Positions 6,801 to 7,187 of a DNA stretch of 7,187 bases are shown here, piece after piece; positions within the stretch are counted from its first letter, which is position 1, and each line of letters opens with the position of its first letter. The position numbers and the translations under genes are program-made. Source of the DNA: Bordetella parapertussis (lineage in GTDB: Bacteria; Pseudomonadota; Gammaproteobacteria; Burkholderiales; Burkholderiaceae_B); assembly GCA_945883615.1 (NCBI GenBank), contig CAMCYB010000065.1, positions 1 to 7,187 on the forward strand, read 5' to 3'. A model generated the notes under the pieces. That model saw only the letters and a list, made by a program, of their open reading frames with translations, was not told the origin of the DNA and made no database searches.

Positions 6801-6992
6801 CTATTGGTTTTCTGAGGAGTTTGAGCTCTGATTATGTTGCTCAGTTTTTGCAGTGTCTGCGTTGTGAGTGTCTTCCAAATGACCCATGGAAACCATTTCT
6901 TTGCCATTCCAAACTTGACCGCACCAACAGACACCAGCTTCATTAATTATGCAGGTTCCTGAACCGCAGCATCGATTATCAGAGTCATTCAA
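6801..6992 (-). CDS. Small Cys-rich protein of unknown function
   Basis: The product is 63 aa. Its N-terminal half holds five cysteines (C8, C9, C14, C22, C24) in the pattern CCxxxxC then CWCGQxWNG, which suggests metal or Fe-S binding or disulfides. The C-terminal half is polar and rich in Asn, Ser, Gln and His, and looks disordered. There is no signal peptide or membrane segment. The only available start is a TTG at 6992, with AAAGG 8 nt upstream (7005-7001). The frame is open back to a TAA at 7016-7014 with no ATG. It reads towards the rhodopsin but ends about 280 bp before it, with its own promoter unseen. The IS66 end at 7041 lies only 25 bp upstream of the stop that bounds this frame, so insertion may have cut away its original promoter or an N-terminal part. 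I do not recognise a named family. Confidence 0.55.
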   Translation of the reverse strand: MNDSDNRCCGSGTCIINEAGVCWCGQVWNGKEMVSMGHLEDTHNADTAKTEQHNQSSNSSENQ

Positions 6993-7080
6993 TTTTTGTA
7001 CCTTTGGTGAAAGTTATAAAATATTTATCGAAGAATCAACGTAAGCGTCTAGGGAACACATATTGTCCCTGAGCGGTTTT

Positions 7081-7129
7081 TAAGTGAACATATCTCCACT
7101 TAAAAAATAGGTGGAGATATGTTCACTAA
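7081..7129 (+). repeat. Long hairpin sequestering the tnpA ribosome site and start codon
   Basis: AGTGAACATATCTCCAC (7083-7099) is perfectly complementary to GTGGAGATATGTTCACT (7111-7127). In RNA a U-G pair and two A-U pairs extend the stem to 20 bp around a 5-nt loop. The downstream arm contains most of the Shine-Dalgarno sequence (AGGTGGAG, 7109-7116) and the ATG (7119-7121), so any transcript entering from outside the element would fold and hide the start. Confidence 0.85.
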
Positions 7130-7187
7130 TGACCCTTCAAGTTCACCCCCCGTGCTGACAAGGCAACAGCACAGCCGAGAATTCAAA
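7119..7187 (+). CDS. tnpA: IS66-family TnpA (accessory protein), N-terminal part
   Basis: From the ATG at 7119, 23 codons run to the window edge without a stop. The last visible residues LTRQQHSREFK match the start of the helix-turn-helix region of IS66 TnpA proteins, which usually continue with a DNA-binding domain resembling IS3 OrfA. In IS66 the accessory ORF precedes tnpB and the tnpC transposase. Upstream in frame there is a stop before any other start, and AGGTGGAG lies just before the ATG, although its GGAG is closer than ideal. Too little is visible to say whether the gene is intact. Confidence 0.72.
   Translation, partial: MFTNDPSSSPPVLTRQQHSREFK

Larger units (their letters stand above)
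7041..7187 (+). mobile_element. Left end of an IS66-family insertion sequence (truncated by window edge)
   Basis: The sequence changes at GTAAGCGTCTAGGGAAC, which starts with the GTAAGCG terminal repeat typical of IS66 elements. The first ORF of the element begins 78 bp inside. IS66 elements duplicate 8 bp of target, so the bases just outside (7033-7040, GAATCAAC) should recur after the far end, which is beyond the window. Between the tip and the ORF there is a short dyad AGGGA/TCCCT (7051-7055, 7066-7070) and then a long hairpin (7081-7127). Confidence 0.8.

Noticed and set aside
6790..6806. Short palindrome TAGGTGACCTA just after the small Cys-rich ORF
   Set aside because: It has five-bp arms around a single base and no T-tract in the right place; too short to call a terminator or operator.

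Overview
The window carries a complete retinal-based phototrophy cassette on the minus strand. In transcription order it runs rhodopsin proton pump (6518-5772), crtE, crtI, crtB, crtY and blh (ending at 337). CrtE makes GGPP, CrtB joins two GGPP to phytoene, CrtI desaturates phytoene to lycopene, CrtY cyclises lycopene to beta-carotene, and Blh cleaves beta-carotene to two retinals, the chromophore of the pump. Nothing is missing between C15/C5 prenyl diphosphates and holo-rhodopsin. No carotenoid hydroxylase, ketolase or idi gene is visible in the window.

Layout: 1-237 (+) is the C-terminal end of an IS1634/IS4-type transposase. 238-336 is a short spacer with no gene. 337-4794 holds blh, crtY, crtB and crtI, tightly packed with 4-nt overlaps at two junctions and an 11-nt gap at a third. 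crtE (4818-5681) follows after 23 nt. A strong intrinsic terminator (5695-5731) lies between the rhodopsin gene and crtE. 6519-6800 is the regulatory region upstream of the rhodopsin, with a candidate sigma70 promoter and two inverted repeats. 6801-6992 (-) is a small Cys-rich protein of unknown function. 7041-7187 is the left end of an IS66-family element, with the first codons of its tnpA.

The rhodopsin looks xanthorhodopsin-like rather than like classic marine proteorhodopsin. Its His57-Asp91 spacing is the 34 residues of the xanthorhodopsin pair, and a glycine (Gly149) sits at the position that opens a fenestration for a carotenoid antenna. It has Leu at the spectral-tuning position (green light) and the Asp/Glu acceptor/donor pair of an outward proton pump.

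The organism is probably an aquatic proteobacterium. The gene order, the IS types and the moderate GC would fit a freshwater betaproteobacterium (Burkholderiales-like), but this is an inference from gene style only. Unrelated insertion sequences on both sides suggest the cassette sits in a mobile or rearranged part of the genome.
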